Part shown: positions 47,301 to 59,764 of the stretch, piece after piece | How the letters are laid out: each line of letters begins with the position of its first letter | Numbering within the stretch: position 1 is the first letter of the stretch | Source of the DNA: Lepturacanthus savala | Lineage: Eukaryota; Chordata; Actinopteri; Scombriformes; Trichiuridae | Length of the DNA stretch: 64,000 bases | NCBI GenBank assembly: GCA_030544235.1 | Contig: CM060475.1 | Span: 2,937,920 to 3,001,919 of the forward strand | Direction of reading: 5' to 3' | The notes under the pieces: generated by a model | The model's input: the letters and a program-made list of their open reading frames with translations, nothing else | What the model was told of the DNA's origin: nothing | Databases searched by the model: none | Translations under genes and position numbers: made by a program

Positions 47301-48210
47301 GTAACATTTCACTAGCGGTGATAATTTGATGCAAGCCTGCACTAAATTCATTAGAAAGCTTGGCGATTGTCCAAATACGTATCTTGGACTAATCCAAATC
47401 TCCAAATCCTGAGGCAGGACCATGTGCAGTCAGGCCTGAGTTTCAGCCCACATCTCTTTGATTCATTTAGTGTTTTAATGGAAATGAAGTGTGATTATCC
47501 CCAGATATTGCTCTATAATTCAAGCATGCAGGTGTGGTTGCATTTTCTAAAGACTCTTTTTAGAGCTCCTGTATTTTTCTGTTTTATATTGTGTGATATG
47601 TACGATAAAAACCAAGGAAAGGAAAATATCCCCCTTAAAAAATCTCGTTACACCCAGGGTTTTTTATTTATGGCCTCCAAGTGAAGTGAAATGAGGCACT
47701 AAAGTTTGAATTTTACATCCCAAGAACATCACGAGAATTCTCATGCTGCATTCTTTTAATTACAGGAACTGAGATTGAAGTCTGGCTGAAATGTTGTTAG
47801 ACGTGTTAATAAATCTAAGTCAAAACAAATGACATGCAGCACTGCCTCATAAATATGGGGGAAGTAATATACACAGAAATACACTGACACCTTTAATCTG
47901 AAGTAGATCATATGCTCCCCTCTGAATCCTGTGTATCCAATCAGCAGCAATTACAAGATTATTACATTACAGAGATCATGAGACTGTCTGGCTGACATAA
48001 GAGGGTCATTCTGTTCCTCTTGTTGGTTACTTATGGCCCTTTGTTGCTTTTGTCTCAGGTCTGGGGGGCAGCAAGTATATCTCGTTTGAGCAGCGCCAGT
48101 GGCACAACGACTGCTTCAAGTGCATAAAGTGCTCTGCATCTCTGGTCGGCCGAGGTTTCCTGACGGACAAAGACGATATCATGTGCCCTGAATGCAGCAA
48201 AGGAAACTGA
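44345..48210 (+). CDS. fhl2: Four and a half LIM domains protein 2 (FHL2-like)
   Basis: This is a LIM-only adaptor that works in muscle, the cytoskeleton and the nucleus by binding partners such as integrins, titin and transcription factors (family knowledge). The coding exons are 44345-44500, 45027-45201, 45641-45810, 46930-47116 and 48059-48210, all GT-AG with matching phases, giving 279 residues, the same length as human FHL2. An N-terminal half LIM finger uses C7, C10, C28 and C31. Four full LIM domains follow from about residues 40, 101, 162 and 221, each with CxxC and HWHxxCFxC-type zinc ligands. Stretches such as DLSYKDRHWH, PITTGGV, CTNPISGLGG and QWHNDCF match FHL2 better than FHL1, FHL3 or FHL5. 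The start Met aligns with the known family start. Paralogue a or b cannot be decided. Confidence 0.94.
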
Positions 48211-48935
48211 GCTGGTCGCCGATCTGGAAAAGAGTTGGCTGCCGTCTGAAGAGCAGCGGAATAATTCTCCTAACCTCACCTTTTGTTGCATTATTTGTTT
48301 CATTTATTAGTTTCTGACAGAATAACTATTTTTACTGATACTTTTTCTGCATGCACTGACAATACTGTTTTATTCTAAAATCTAGGTTTTCTGTTTAGGG
48401 GGAAACTTTTTTTGTAGAATTGATCAGATCAAGTGAGTAAGTTGTATGTTTTTGTGCTTTCATGTCAAAAATACATAAAAGAATAGGATTTTTACAGTTT
48501 AAATTGATAGTACAATGTTTATTATTGACAGAGATAATATTATTGGGTATAATACTACTAATATATATTGTTGTTTATTCTAATTACATATATTATGATT
48601 AAAATATTTCAATGACTGCTCATTGTATTCAACCTTCAGTGGTGAAAATAATTTGTTCATGTAACATAAATGATGAAAATACTGAAGCCCATTGGTAAAA
48701 GTATAACTACCACACTGGAATTACATGTTGATAAAAGACATGCTGTTAAAGTGTCACATATAAGCAAAAGTGCAGCTTTGTTATAGGGACACTTAGATTT
48801 TACGGATGCTTCACATATCAGTTTTAAATCAGCAGGTTGTGAAAAAAGGCTCCATCTTGGTATGTTGGTGATCATTTAAAAAGATGCTCCTGTGGTTTCT
48901 CACTTTCTAATACTTATGATCTTTAATATATCATT

Positions 48936-48941
48936 AATAAA
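48936..48941 (+). terminator. fhl2: fhl2 polyadenylation signal AATAAA
   Basis: This is the canonical hexamer about 730 bases after the stop codon, at the end of an AT-rich 3'UTR. It is followed by the T/G-rich CTGCTGTTGTATGTCAAGTG. Confidence 0.6.
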
Positions 48942-49439
48942 AGATTTAATCATCAAGTCTGCTGTTGTATGTCAAGTGTTTTGGTCCAGATTGTCTGCAG
49001 GTTCTATCTAAACCTGAAAGTTGAGATGATTTATAACTTTGATTTATTTTATTCCTTAAACATGAATAGAACCTTTTGCTATAAAATAAAATTCCCACTT
49101 ATAAAGAGAGTCTTAGTAAGTAAGGTTGTATTCACAGCAGAATATAATGAATAATTAAATGTTAGTATAAAATATATTCTTCTATATTACCTTATAACTA
49201 TTATATATAGAGGCTAAATACATAAAGAATACTATAAAAATGCCTTTCAGGATTTCAATATAAAAGAAAATAATTGTCTGTATTTAGTCTTTATTTAAAA
49301 GGGACAATGTGCGGGTCAAATATATGATGCACTGAAGTCATGGATATATCCTTGACCGAACCAGATTCTAGTTTTCAACAAAAAAAATAATCACAGCCTA
49401 CACAATGACGTCAGTCGTTGTCAAAAATAGACGATCTTT

Positions 49440-49581
49440 GCTCTAGCGTACCGGAAGTCGGCAGCAGGTGCCACAGGAAGTGTGTTCGTCCGGTACATCC
49501 CTGCAGAATCAGAAGAGGCTAACGGCATCTCATTGCAGCAGCGCCCTCAATCATTCCAGCAAAAGAAAAACGTCATTAAAT
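49440..49581 (+). promoter_or_regulatory. TATA-less promoter and first non-coding exon of the C7orf57-like gene
   Basis: CCGGAAGT at 49451-49458 is a perfect ETS-type site. The sequence downstream is GC-richer and ends at a strong donor, AAAT|GTAAGA, at 49581/49582. The next exon would start at 50848 after TCTTCAG. The first intron is rich in GCTAGC/GTTAGC words, as seen in many fish first introns. Confidence 0.5.
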
Positions 49582-50852
49582 GTAAGATACGTGTTAGATT
49601 TTTTTTTTGCATGTGTTAATGTTTATGACGTAAATAAAGACCGTTATCTTGGCGCAAAGCGCGATTAGTGCCTGGAAGCTAATGCGGCAGCTAGCTAACG
49701 TTAGGTGGCTAGCTAAGTTAGCAGGGCTTTGTTAGCTACATTGCTAAGTAAACTAGAAAAAAAGAGGCTCGACATTTGCTTCTTTAACGAAGCGTGAACA
49801 AGACAAAATGTGTGAAGTCAAACCAACGTATTGACATTAGCTAAAACCGTTTTCTGCCTTTCAAATGATGAAATGGTCAATTAACAAGTGTTTTCACACA
49901 TTTTCGCTTCTTTACAGATGAAATCACAAAACTCGGTGTTACTGATGGATTCAATAATTAATTGATTGATTTGTTTTAACAATATCTGTCGGTTTGTTTC
50001 TGCGCAGCCAAGGTCGCTGACAGTAGTGGAAAGTAACCAAGTACATTTACTCAAATACTGTACTTAAATAAAATATGGTACTAATTATAATATTTTCATT
50101 TGATGCTACTTAAGATTTCACTCTACTAAATTATTGCATTGTCTACTATATATTTTAATATTCTTCTATGTACATTCTAATAAATAGTTTATCTTGTTAC
50201 TCAGTGCTGAAGTATTATCAGCAAAATGTCCTTAAAGGATCAAAAATAAAACTACTCATTATGCAGATTGTTATATTATTATATTATTATAGTAATTTTT
50301 TACTAACGCCATCACTAAATACACATGAGATCATTTTAATGATTTGTTTTTTTTAATGTGTAGCCAATATGAGATAGTACAAGGTGAACTACTGCATCAT
50401 AATGTGTTACCTTCTGCACAGAGTGCAATTTAATAGGTTATTAATGTGTATTCATTTTATGTAAAGCATTAAATTCCTATAAGGTAACTAATCTAAGGTA
50501 TTGAGTTAAATAGTAATGCCACAAAACTGTATGTATGTACAGTACTTGGTTTCCTAGTTACTTTGCACTGCTGTAAATTTGGCTGTTAGCCTCTTGACTA
50601 AACAGCAAATCATCCCACTTTAATCTTAATTTGTACACAGATGATGATGGAAAGAAAATGTTATTTTCTGAAATTGAATTTACAAGCTTGCAAAATGCAC
50701 CTTTTGGACTTTATAATGTATGAATTGAGAAGATGCTACTGCTGGTTAAGAAAAGGAGGCCTTGGTTCAAGTTATTTATGTGTTGTATGTCTGCCAAGAG
50801 GCTCTAAATTATTCTCTTTGGTCATCAGATTTTAGTTACGTCTTCAGCTGAA

Positions 50853-53721
50853 ATGAGTGTACCCAACCATCGAAGAACCAAGCCTGGAGGTAAGACTGAC
50901 TGTCACTTCATCAGGGCCTGATAGTTTCATGCATTTAGACACAACTTGCCTGTGTAAAGGCAAATGTGCCACAAATAAATTCAATTTTAGAAAGTGTTTG
51001 GATGCATTTCCTAGAAAGCGTTTTCTGACTCAGTCACTCGTAAAACATGTTTCACTGAAAAACATTACAGCCACAACCCAGAGCAAGAAAACCAGAAAGA
51101 ATTGGATAAGTTTCCAGCTCAGTTCACTAAGCATTTCAGCGCACCGTGGCACTTGCTTGCATTGAGCGAGCATTAGTTTGATTGAAAATGGAACCATGCA
51201 GCAAAGCAAGCAGGTTTAATTCTCATTTCATTGCAGAAAGAAAGGCTGGACAAGTGAACAGCGGCGCAACTGGACCGTCCTCCCAGATCCCGGGTCTGTC
51301 CCAGAACGCCGACGAAGTCACTCCGGTGGAGAAGAGCAGCGGACGACGAGTTGGGATATTTGAGTCGGACTCTGACTATGTCAAGCTGGCGAAGGGAGGA
51401 GGACATAAAGGTTCGGTTTCTTTTTTAAAACTGTAGCTGCAATGCTGGTAAATGTATTTTATATTTAAATAATTGTCCAGCCCCTGATCTGAATAAGGCT
51501 GCAAGTATCAGTGTGCTTAACGAGGTGCAATTTTATGATTCTGATTCTTTCATTTAAAAAATGTTGTCTCTGCAGGGCTTTTGAGTCATGATGTTGATGT
51601 TGAGAACAAACCAGTGAAGCCCTACAAGCCACCCAACTGGTTTAAGGATAATGCACCTAATGGGTAAGAACACGTTCAGACAAACAAATAAGAAATGATG
51701 AAGACGCGTCACCGCCCTGTTGGACAACGGTTTCCAACCACACACTCCTCACACTGTCACCAGGGAGCCTGTTTGCATACATATTGATGGATTCTGAGAA
51801 AAATCTGATTCATAGTGTCACTGCAAAGAAGCTTTAAGTGGAAGAAAAGTTCGATTATTAAACAAAATTGGAGCCTAATAACAGAAAATATATGCATTTT
51901 ATCAGCCCAGTCGGATAAAACACAACTGGTGGTTATTTCACATCCTGTCACCGTGGTTTTGTACTTTCAGCGGAAGCAAAGCAACGTCTCCAGATGAGAA
52001 CCAGAAGGGGGTCAGGCAGGTTCTGTCTGCACCGTTTGGCACTGATAACAATTCCACCTGGGAAAGAGAGACTGATAGATTTTGCCCTGATAAAGAGAAG
52101 GTGAATCGATCAGATTTAGTCACCGCCACCGTTGATGCCATGCCGGCGTCTTCCATCCTTTATTATTTTTTTTAACATCGCCTTCTTTTATTTTATATAA
52201 GTTCGATCCATCATCATTTTGAGGATTCATTTTTCATTATCTGTGAGTGTGTTGGTTGTGTGGTGTTTTGCAAATTTTTTTAGGCATGTAAAGTGTGGTG
52301 ATAAATATGACTTTACAGAAAGGACAGCTCAAAAATGCTTTAAATTTTCTTCTATATCAAAGTGCCTAATTACATTGTTTTGCAATTTTCTTGCCATTTT
52401 TTTGTGAAGACAAAGGTAGCTCTTGTATTCCTCACAGGTGAGGTGAAGCATGTGTGAATGTTGAAAGAATCAGCTTAAAATATAAAGTATGTCGACAGGC
52501 TTCATGTCAGATTCAGTTGTTGAGTATTTATAGTTTTTCATTAAAAATCCATTTCTTCAATCCTTTTCTACTGCATGGCTCATTTCACCCTGGACCTTTT
52601 TTTCCCTTCATCAATTCTTGCTATAATTGCAGAGTTCAAAAGTCAGAACTGTTCACATTAGTGGTTTCTAACCGAATAATGATCTGGCCGTTGCTGTGAG
52701 ATTGTACAGTAACACAAGTGAAATTGTCCATCCTACAGACGTCCCCTGATGGTGTTGCCTGTCAGATGGATCATCTGTCCATGACCAACAAATACAAGAG
52801 AACGTGAGTAAATCATGTCGCCAGTATCCCTAGAGCAAGCAGCGCTGACAAATACATGCACAGCAACTGATTAGATGAAGGTTTTGGATGATGTGTGAGC
52901 TTCAAATGAATTATCTCGTTTTTTTCTGCAGGGCTCATGATAAGCATGCTCCACCGGTCAGCATGACCAAGCTGCTGAGTCATGGCTACATGGAGGAGAA
53001 GGTCAAGTCTCCCAATGACGACGACTGCTCAAGTATGATACAGCCTATGTAGTAAATAGTAAATGTATCTTAGAACACTAATAGTTTTTTCAGATTTTCC
53101 TACCTATAGTTTTAAACTTACGGTGTCAAGCTTTGAAAAATAAACTTGATATGCTTCAGACATTTAGCTTTAAATATGCAAACTAACATCATAGTATTGT
53201 AACCGTATCGGTGCCACATGGAGTCCAAAAGAAAGTCAAACAGGAAGGAAGAAGCTCTACTGCTGATGAATTAGTAGAACAAGAGAAAAATATTATAAAA
53301 TATACATTATAAAAGGAAAAAAAAAAATAGGATCTGCAGCAGGTCTTTGTCTCCTCAGTGCCATCATGACTGATCGAGTTCTGATTTGATAACTTGAGAT
53401 TTCATAAATTCTCAACACTTGACTAAAATGTTAGTTTGAGAATCTTGATAAATGTGAACTCTGACCTCTTGAGTCCACTATTAACTGTATTCAATTGTGC
53501 ACAGGACAATAAAATCAATATAAATAAATCAAACCAACCCAGGAAGTTATTGAATAAAACAAAGACATCAGACTCCTCCCCACATTAAACAAATGTAATG
53601 GAGATTAAAGAGCAGAAGCTGCATTGGTTCGATGTCTTTTTATTGTATTGTATTTTTCCCAGGTGTGACCTCAGAACAGACCAGCACCATCGAGACGGAG
53701 GACGCGGAGGAGCTGGAGTAG
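50853..53721 (+). CDS. C7orf57-like protein of unknown function
   Basis: Seven coding exons (50853-50889, 51237-51410, 51576-51663, 51971-52100, 52739-52803, 52932-53032, 53663-53721) join in phase to give 217 residues. The motif series SSQIPGLS, ESDSDYVKLAKGGGHKGLL, PPNWF, PFGTDNNSTWERE and TKLLSHGYMEE parallels human C7orf57 in the same order: SQIPGLS, ETDSEYVKLAKQGG, LPDWY, PFDFDMKTVWQRE and SKLISNGY. The protein is hydrophilic, with an acidic Ser/Thr/Glu C-terminus, and has no signal peptide or membrane segment. No function is established that I know of. The start Met in a 12-codon exon is the first in frame after a good acceptor. The human homologue is about 295 residues, so this form is shorter. 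Confidence 0.82.
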
Positions 53722-55930
53722 TGCGTCCAGGTCTCTCATCTGGTGTAAAAAGAGGGGTCATCCTAACTCGTTCATGGTGTCACATAAATCCACGAACACG
53801 CCGCTCCACCCCTCTTGGATTCACTCTCTTTATTGTACATCCACTGACTGTTAGGTTTTGTACTCATGTTTATGCAAAGGTACTGTCCTCTATTTATTTG
53901 CTTTAATTTGTAAAAAAAAAAAATAATAATTCAGGCTTATTTCCGTTGAGTAGATGTGTCGGTGCTCGCTGTATTTTTTATTTCTATATTGTCATTTCTC
54001 GATTTGAAAGCCAAGTTGTGAGCAGGGCAGGAAGATAACATTTTAGCTGAGCATCTGTCGTTTTCCGGTTTGACAATTCAACCTAAAACGAGAGATGAAC
54101 TCGGCGGCTGCAGCTTAAAGTTGACCTGCAGGTGTTAGTTTCCTGCCCTGGTTGTATGAAGATCGAGTAACATAGCATTAAAAGTGATTGTGGTAGTGAA
54201 TTGTGGTTCCAGTGATGTGAAACATTACGCAGAAATACTGTTTCAATCAAGGGCTCCTGCGATCTGAAGGGATGTTGTGAAAGGTTTGTGTGTTTCAGCT
54301 GTTGAGGTGGATCATTCCTTTAGACAGCCACGGTGCAGCTGTGACTGCACGCTGTAATGCTTACTGATGGCTGCAGCCACCGGGGTTTGTTAGGTTAAAA
54401 AGGGCCAAAAATGATTTTTAGGTTGCTGTTCTGCAAAAGGTTTCTTTTCTTAAATAATCCTCACAAATCTCTTTTTTTGGTAGTAGATAAAAGAAAGATG
54501 GATACCAGCAGCAGGTGCTGCAAGTGGTGCATCGTCCTGTCAAGAACTATCCGAGTTGTATTTCCTCATCTCTGTTTATTAATTAGGAAGCTCATCAGTA
54601 AATCAATAAGTGCCAAGTGTTTGATGCCAGTCCAAATATGTCAGACGCCTGCTAATGAAGCCAAATTTGCACCCTTCAGTGGCGTATTACTGCGGTCTCC
54701 TTCAGCACAAAAGCATGCGCAACAACGGATAAAACATTCCGGGATATTTAAGGAAAAATATCCACCTTCTGCAGACTGACGAGCTAAACGTCCACTCGAG
54801 AGTAATTTCCCCCCCCCGCTCCCGCCCCGCTGAAGATTAAAGGTTTTGAAAGTGAGTTCTGAACATGCCAACCAAGCATTTTTCCCCTGCTGATGCAGTG
54901 TTTTGACTTTGTAGACATAAGTAGGAGAACGTAGTGTTAGAGCACAGCCTGATCATGCCAAAACCTCCATCTCATGACATGTTTTATCAAGCTGACACGA
55001 GTTTATTCAGTTTAGGTGACAGAAAACTGGTTACGGCTGCAACAATAGTCAATGAACCTAAACTAAAAACACTACAAGAAAATATACTTAGGAACAAAGA
55101 CCTTAGAAGCCTGCTGTAAAAATGAGAACTTCATAACTGTTGTCATGAAAACCTTTTTTTTTTGTATTTGCCTTAATTCCTTAAATTCCATGCAGTATAA
55201 ATTGCTCTTGCGTGTATTTGGTCTGTTAATTTGACTGTCAGGATAGCTCAGAAATATAATGGATGTCTGTGACATTTGATGGACATTTTGTCCTTGAGTC
55301 ATTTAACAGATATACATTTTTAAACCTGACTGACAGGAAAATCCTAATCCTGTAGGCACATTAAATTGATCTTAAAACGAGAGCAATGAACCGTAGAGAT
55401 TTAGGCTCCGACTTTGTCCTCTGGTAAATCCTGCGTCTCAATGATGCAGCAATAATCGACTCTCATTTGAAAAGAATACGCTCAACGAAAACTCTTGCGA
55501 CTCGGTATATTTAAAGGAACAATACCAAGCTTTACCTGTTTGACGTATTTAAAGTGTCTTGTGCTGTTCCAATACAGTTTTTTTTAAGTGACACTGGATT
55601 TTGTTCATGCAGTACAAGGGTTGGCTCATTTATTGATTATTTTTTGTGTTTTTTTTATTATGAAATGTTAAATATTCAGGTAGGTATTTACCGTTATGAT
55701 AGTGTTTTCTTCCTCCTCTTCCAGCGAGCTGGTGGGAACCTTTAGTGGCTTAACTTTTCCCCCCAAAGTCTTGTTACATGTATGTTTCCCTCTTGCTTTT
55801 TATTGCCGATGGTGTTAGTTCATTTTTAAATGTGATGATCTCTCAAGTGTTAAAGTGATGAGAAATCCACCGGACACAACTCAATGTAAGACAACTGCTC
55901 ATCTTGATGACTGCACACACTTATCATTTA

Positions 55931-55936
55931 AATAAA
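55931..55936 (+). terminator. Candidate polyadenylation signal AATAAA
   Basis: This is the canonical hexamer about 2.2 kb after the C7orf57-like stop, followed by TG-rich sequence (GGGCATGTGCATGTACTTGTG). Linking it to that gene is inference; nearer variant signals exist around 53.93 kb. Confidence 0.4.
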
Positions 55937-57949
55937 TGGGCATGTGCATGTACTTGTGTAGTGTTTTTTATTTCCAGTGAATTGACATTGTTTCTCTAGC
56001 AGCCAAGTACATTAATTTATTATAATGGAAGCACTTACTCTTTTTCTTTTTATGATTTCTGATTAGCAGAAATCAATGTGAAGAGTTCTCTCAATTTGCA
56101 TCTAAAGGTCTAATTTCATTTTCTTACCAATTTAAAGTAAATTATATATATTTAATTGACCCGACTCAATGCTTCACTGCCTCTGAGACACAAAACTCTT
56201 GCTCTTTAATATCTTTGTTCCCTGTTGTGCTTTTTGACAGAGAGAGCTTGTGATGTCCTGTTGTTGCAGCCGGCTGTGTTGACTTTTAGATCAAGGATCG
56301 CCCGAGGTGTCACCTTAGCGGCGTCGCTGTACTCCAGTCACAGTGTGAAAAATCAAAGAGAAAAGCCACCCTCGGATGATCTAATCATTCTGTGATGTTC
56401 TTTGCATTTCTAGGACTTATTTACTCTGGGTGAACACACACCTGCCGCCACCTGCCTCATCTACTTAGTCGTTTCCATTGTTTCGCAGAACGCCCTTTGA
56501 CAGCCTTCAAAAGGATGAGTGAGAGCTTGTAATAAAACCAAGCAAAAGTGTCAAACAGGGAATTTAAATGACAAATTACATTTTAGAAGCTTACTATAAT
56601 GTGCATAAGACCCTAAATATGCTTAATTAGTAATTAATTAATGAATAAAGCAATTAAGGTTTAGTGTAGCATAGTATATCCTGTGAGCCAACAGGAACCT
56701 CAATTCATATCATTAGTAATACCCATTACTTCCTTTAACTACTATGAGACAATAAAGATCTGTGAAAAACCTCTAACATTTAGGAGGATGTGGATTTAGA
56801 CACTGGAAAACATTTTTAAAGATTTTCTTTCTATTATCAGGTAACTTTTCCTCTCCAATAAAAAATATTGGCCTTTGCAATAGGTCTTTGCTACAGGAAT
56901 AAAATAACTAGTTGAGACTAAACCTAAAATACTGCTGGTATTCAAAAGGGTTCCGGTTTTTATTTTCTATATCCAGGGTTGATTCTAGGATCAGAGGTTT
57001 AGGTACTGAGCACCTAGAAAACGGCCCTGCTGGGCAATTTAACATAATTTCATTCAAAATTCCTCATCCAGTTTTATCCTTAGCTTAAATTGTAAGATAA
57101 GTGACATATCCACCTGGTGTGAGAGGGCTGGCTAATTTCAAATAGCTGGATTTTTGTTGTTCAAGGTACGTTTCAACCCATTTTTGAACTAATATACTTT
57201 ATGTTCAAATTATTTGCTGTTAAACTGAACCAGCAAAGTTATGATATATGTTGAGAAAATGCAAATAAAAAGACACAATATGTGCAAAAAAACCTGTCAA
57301 GCTGATTCATTTCAAATGAGGAATAAAATTACAATAAACACAGAAATCTCTGATACTGGGGCTGTTACATGGTTGGTTTTTAATAACCCGTAATTTCCTT
57401 TTAGGAGAAATAGTTCTTTTGGGTTAATATTAACACATTAGCACAGCTAACGTTAGCTTCTCTCCTACCAACAGTTACTGTCTGACCAACCTTAACGTTT
57501 AGCAAGAAAAAACGGAAGCTAACTTCTACTTAACACGATCAAATCAAAATCAGTATTGAGGGGCATTTGCCACATAAACCATACTTGCACCTTTTATTCT
57601 GGAAAGCTATAATCTGTGCAGACCCTCCTCTCGACCACTGCCCTAACATGCTGACTCTGGTCGCTATGGTAACGTTTAAACACGCCTTCAAAATAAGATA
57701 CCACAAAAACGAATAAGTGAAATAAGTGAAATTTTAACTCACCATAACACCAAATTAATGGGAGCCCTGAGCTTGTTTCTCTGCAACGAGACGGTCCCAT
57801 CTGGGAGTGATGGGAGTCAACGACCCCCGAAATGTGTTGCTTATGTCCGGTCTACTCCATTGTTCTGTTTTGGTTGCGGTCACTGCAGAAAACACACAGA
57901 TAGGATGTAGGAAAAGGCAATAGGGTTTTTTTTAGTGCTGTGGTATTAT

Positions 57950-58182
57950 GCCATTACTTTAATCCAGAACACCGACAGAGTTGTTGCCTTTAACAACAAT
58001 TGCAAAGCAGTTTTGAGGGCTTCATTGGCACCTACCGCGATAAATCCATATTTTAAGAACTCGTGGTATTATCTGTTAAAAGCGTTCTTTTTCTTGGAAG
58101 TGGTAAGCTCTTCTCCTAACTCTTCACTCGACCTGTTCCCTTTGGCAAAGACATTTTTCAAAGACGTCTGTTTCTTACTCAT
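57950..58182 (-). pseudogene. hAT/ZBED-like transposase N-terminal remnant
   Basis: On the minus strand, an ATG at 58182 opens a frame beginning MSKKQTSLKNVFAKGN. It reaches KKKNAFNR, then a TAA at 58069-58071, and resumes in the same frame as YHEFLKYGFIAVGANEA. The pattern of a Lys-rich start followed by (R)(Q)YxExxLxxGFI is what I know from hAT-derived proteins such as ZBED5 and SCAND3-type genes. The in-frame stop and the loss of the following CxxC motif show it is broken. Confidence 0.5.
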
Positions 58183-58499
58183 TTTGCTAGCTTGTTGCTT
58201 GTCGGTTAAATTTTTGGCGCTCAAAGTGACCGAGACGTAGCCGAGAGTATCCGGTTATTTTTCAAAATAAAAGTTTGTTCAAAATAAGAGATCGTTTAGA
58301 CACAGATAATACACAAAACGAAAATAATTCTAGCTATTTTCTGTTTGCTTTGCTTTTCTACATATCTGTTACCTGAGAAAATATAATATGTAATAAGAGT
58401 TCATTTATATTGAGAGCGGTACATATAGGCAAGTATCAACTAATTACTCTTAGCTAGCTAGCTGTTGTCATTTTTCGTTTTAGTGGCTAATTCTAGCTT

Positions 58500-58790
58500 C
58501 GCTAACTACTCAGGTAAGAAGATTTCTAGGCTACTTAGCATAGCATTTATCTAAACTTAACTACTTCGCAGTCATTTTACTATCTATTTAGCTAAGTAGA
58601 TAGCTAGACTACTTAGCATAGCAGTGTTTAAATGTATTATTTAACATGAATATCACAAACGCACCCAATAATTATTAGGCCATTTTAGTAGCTAATTTTA
58701 TTGCAGTTAGCTAGCTAACATTACTTAGCTAAGTAGATAGATAGATAGATAACTAGGCTACTTATCATAGCATTTTTTAAGGATTTAAAT
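58500..58790 (+). repeat. Local triplication around GGCTACTTAGCATAGCAT
   Basis: Three similar blocks (about 58530, 58590 and 58725) contain AGCTAAGTAGATAG and/or CTACTTAGCATAGCA. The last is expanded by a GATA tetranucleotide run. TAGCTAGC words are frequent throughout. Confidence 0.65.
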
Positions 58791-59078
58791 TTTATGCATA
58801 TATATGTTCTCTCTCTATTTATATATATGTATTATATATATAATGCATAACCTTAAGTTAAAGTTTTTGTTTTTTATGTAAAACCAATGGTTGTTAAGTG
58901 CCTTGACATTTGTTTCTAATCAAATCACACTTATAAATCATTATTTTAAATCAGAAACATTTGTTTTTTAATCATTCACTTGTTTTAATGACAGCATTTA
59001 TCTGCCATAAAACTGACTGAGAATTTATCGAAGCAATTAAAAATGAACTTTCGGTATTAATTCATCCTTTGGGAGTCA

Positions 59079-59118
59079 CGCACACGCACATGCACACACA
59101 CATAGACGCGCACACAAG

Positions 59119-59149
<31 letters not shown>
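59079..59149. repeat. Interrupted (CA)n with CG-rich inserts
   Basis: The CA array is broken by CGCGC, TAGACGCG and AAGCGCGCG; the last 25 bases or so are pure CA. Confidence 0.9.
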
Positions 59150-59341
59150 TGGCCGCTGCAGACCGCATCCTTCCTTCGCGCGGAGCTGCCGCGCTGCATC
59201 GTCACCGAAACGCTCTTCTGCAGCTGCAGCGGCAGAAACAAACGGTGCATCGGCGGGTTGATCGATTCATGTATCGGAAAATAATCCATCGCCGCATGGT
59301 GACGTCACGCCGCTGATCGGTAACGGCGGCTGGGCGGGTTA

Positions 59342-59374
59342 GTTGGTTGGTTGGTTGGTTGGTTGGCTGGTTGG
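59342..59374. repeat. (GGTT)n microsatellite
   Basis: Seven or eight GGTT units lie upstream of the delta-catenin gene promoter. The minus-strand frame reads as a short Asn-Gln-Pro-Thr repeat, which is an artefact. Confidence 0.9.
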
Positions 59375-59519
59375 GTGACTTGGTTTCCGCGCGTCGCCAC
59401 GGGTAGGTGGGTGCATTCAAACCTCACACCGGATTAAAAAAAAATACACACACATAACACAATATTGCACGAGGAGCGTGTGTGGACGTGCACGGGACTG
59501 TTGTTGTCATTGTTTGTTT

Positions 59520-59647
59520 TTGTTTATTTGACGCGCCGGCGCGTGGAAAATGTAGCAGCTGCCGCGGCCGCCTGCAGGAGGAGGATGGATGCGTAACAGG
59601 ACAGATTGAGCCAGCTGTGGCCTGCTTTTAACGGCAACATCTGGCCG
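59520..59647 (+). promoter_or_regulatory. GC-rich promoter and 5'UTR exon of the delta-catenin family gene
   Basis: CpG density rises sharply from about 59160 to 59830. ACGCGCCGGCGCGT at 59531-59544 is a perfect 14-base palindrome. The exon ends CTGGCCG|GTGAGT at 59647. It contains two short upstream frames, 59585-59596 and 59589-59609. The transcription start is not determined. Confidence 0.55.
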
Positions 59648-59729
59648 GTGAGTCGCTGTGTGACAGCCGCAGCCGGGCGGCTCTGCTCGGTTCAGCTCGG
59701 CTCGTGTGAGCCAGGTACTGAAACAGGGA

Positions 59730-59764
59730 GTGTGTGTTTGTGTGTGTGCGTGTGTGTGTGTGTG
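59730..59764. repeat. (TG)n microsatellite
   Basis: TG array with TTTG and CG interruptions just after the 5'UTR exon. Confidence 0.9.

Larger units (their letters stand above)
53722..59500. other. 3'UTR and intergenic region before the delta-catenin gene
   Basis: The first 2 kb may be 3'UTR. After that there is AT-rich sequence, a transposase remnant near 58 kb and a locally triplicated GCTAAGTAGATAG segment. No other exon was recognised. Confidence 0.55.

Noticed and set aside
50857..51165. 102-codon frame overlapping the first coding exon of the C7orf57-like gene.
   Set aside because: It is in a different frame from the spliced product and runs into intron sequence.
50853..53721. Ashwin (C2orf49), a neighbour of FHL2 in human, as the identity of the gene after fhl2.
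   Set aside because: The motifs do not fit ashwin; the order SQIPGLS, YVKLAK and NWF fits C7orf57 instead.
59202..59420. Minus-strand frame with an Asn-Gln-Pro-Thr repeat.
   Set aside because: It is produced by the GGTT microsatellite upstream of a CpG-rich promoter.
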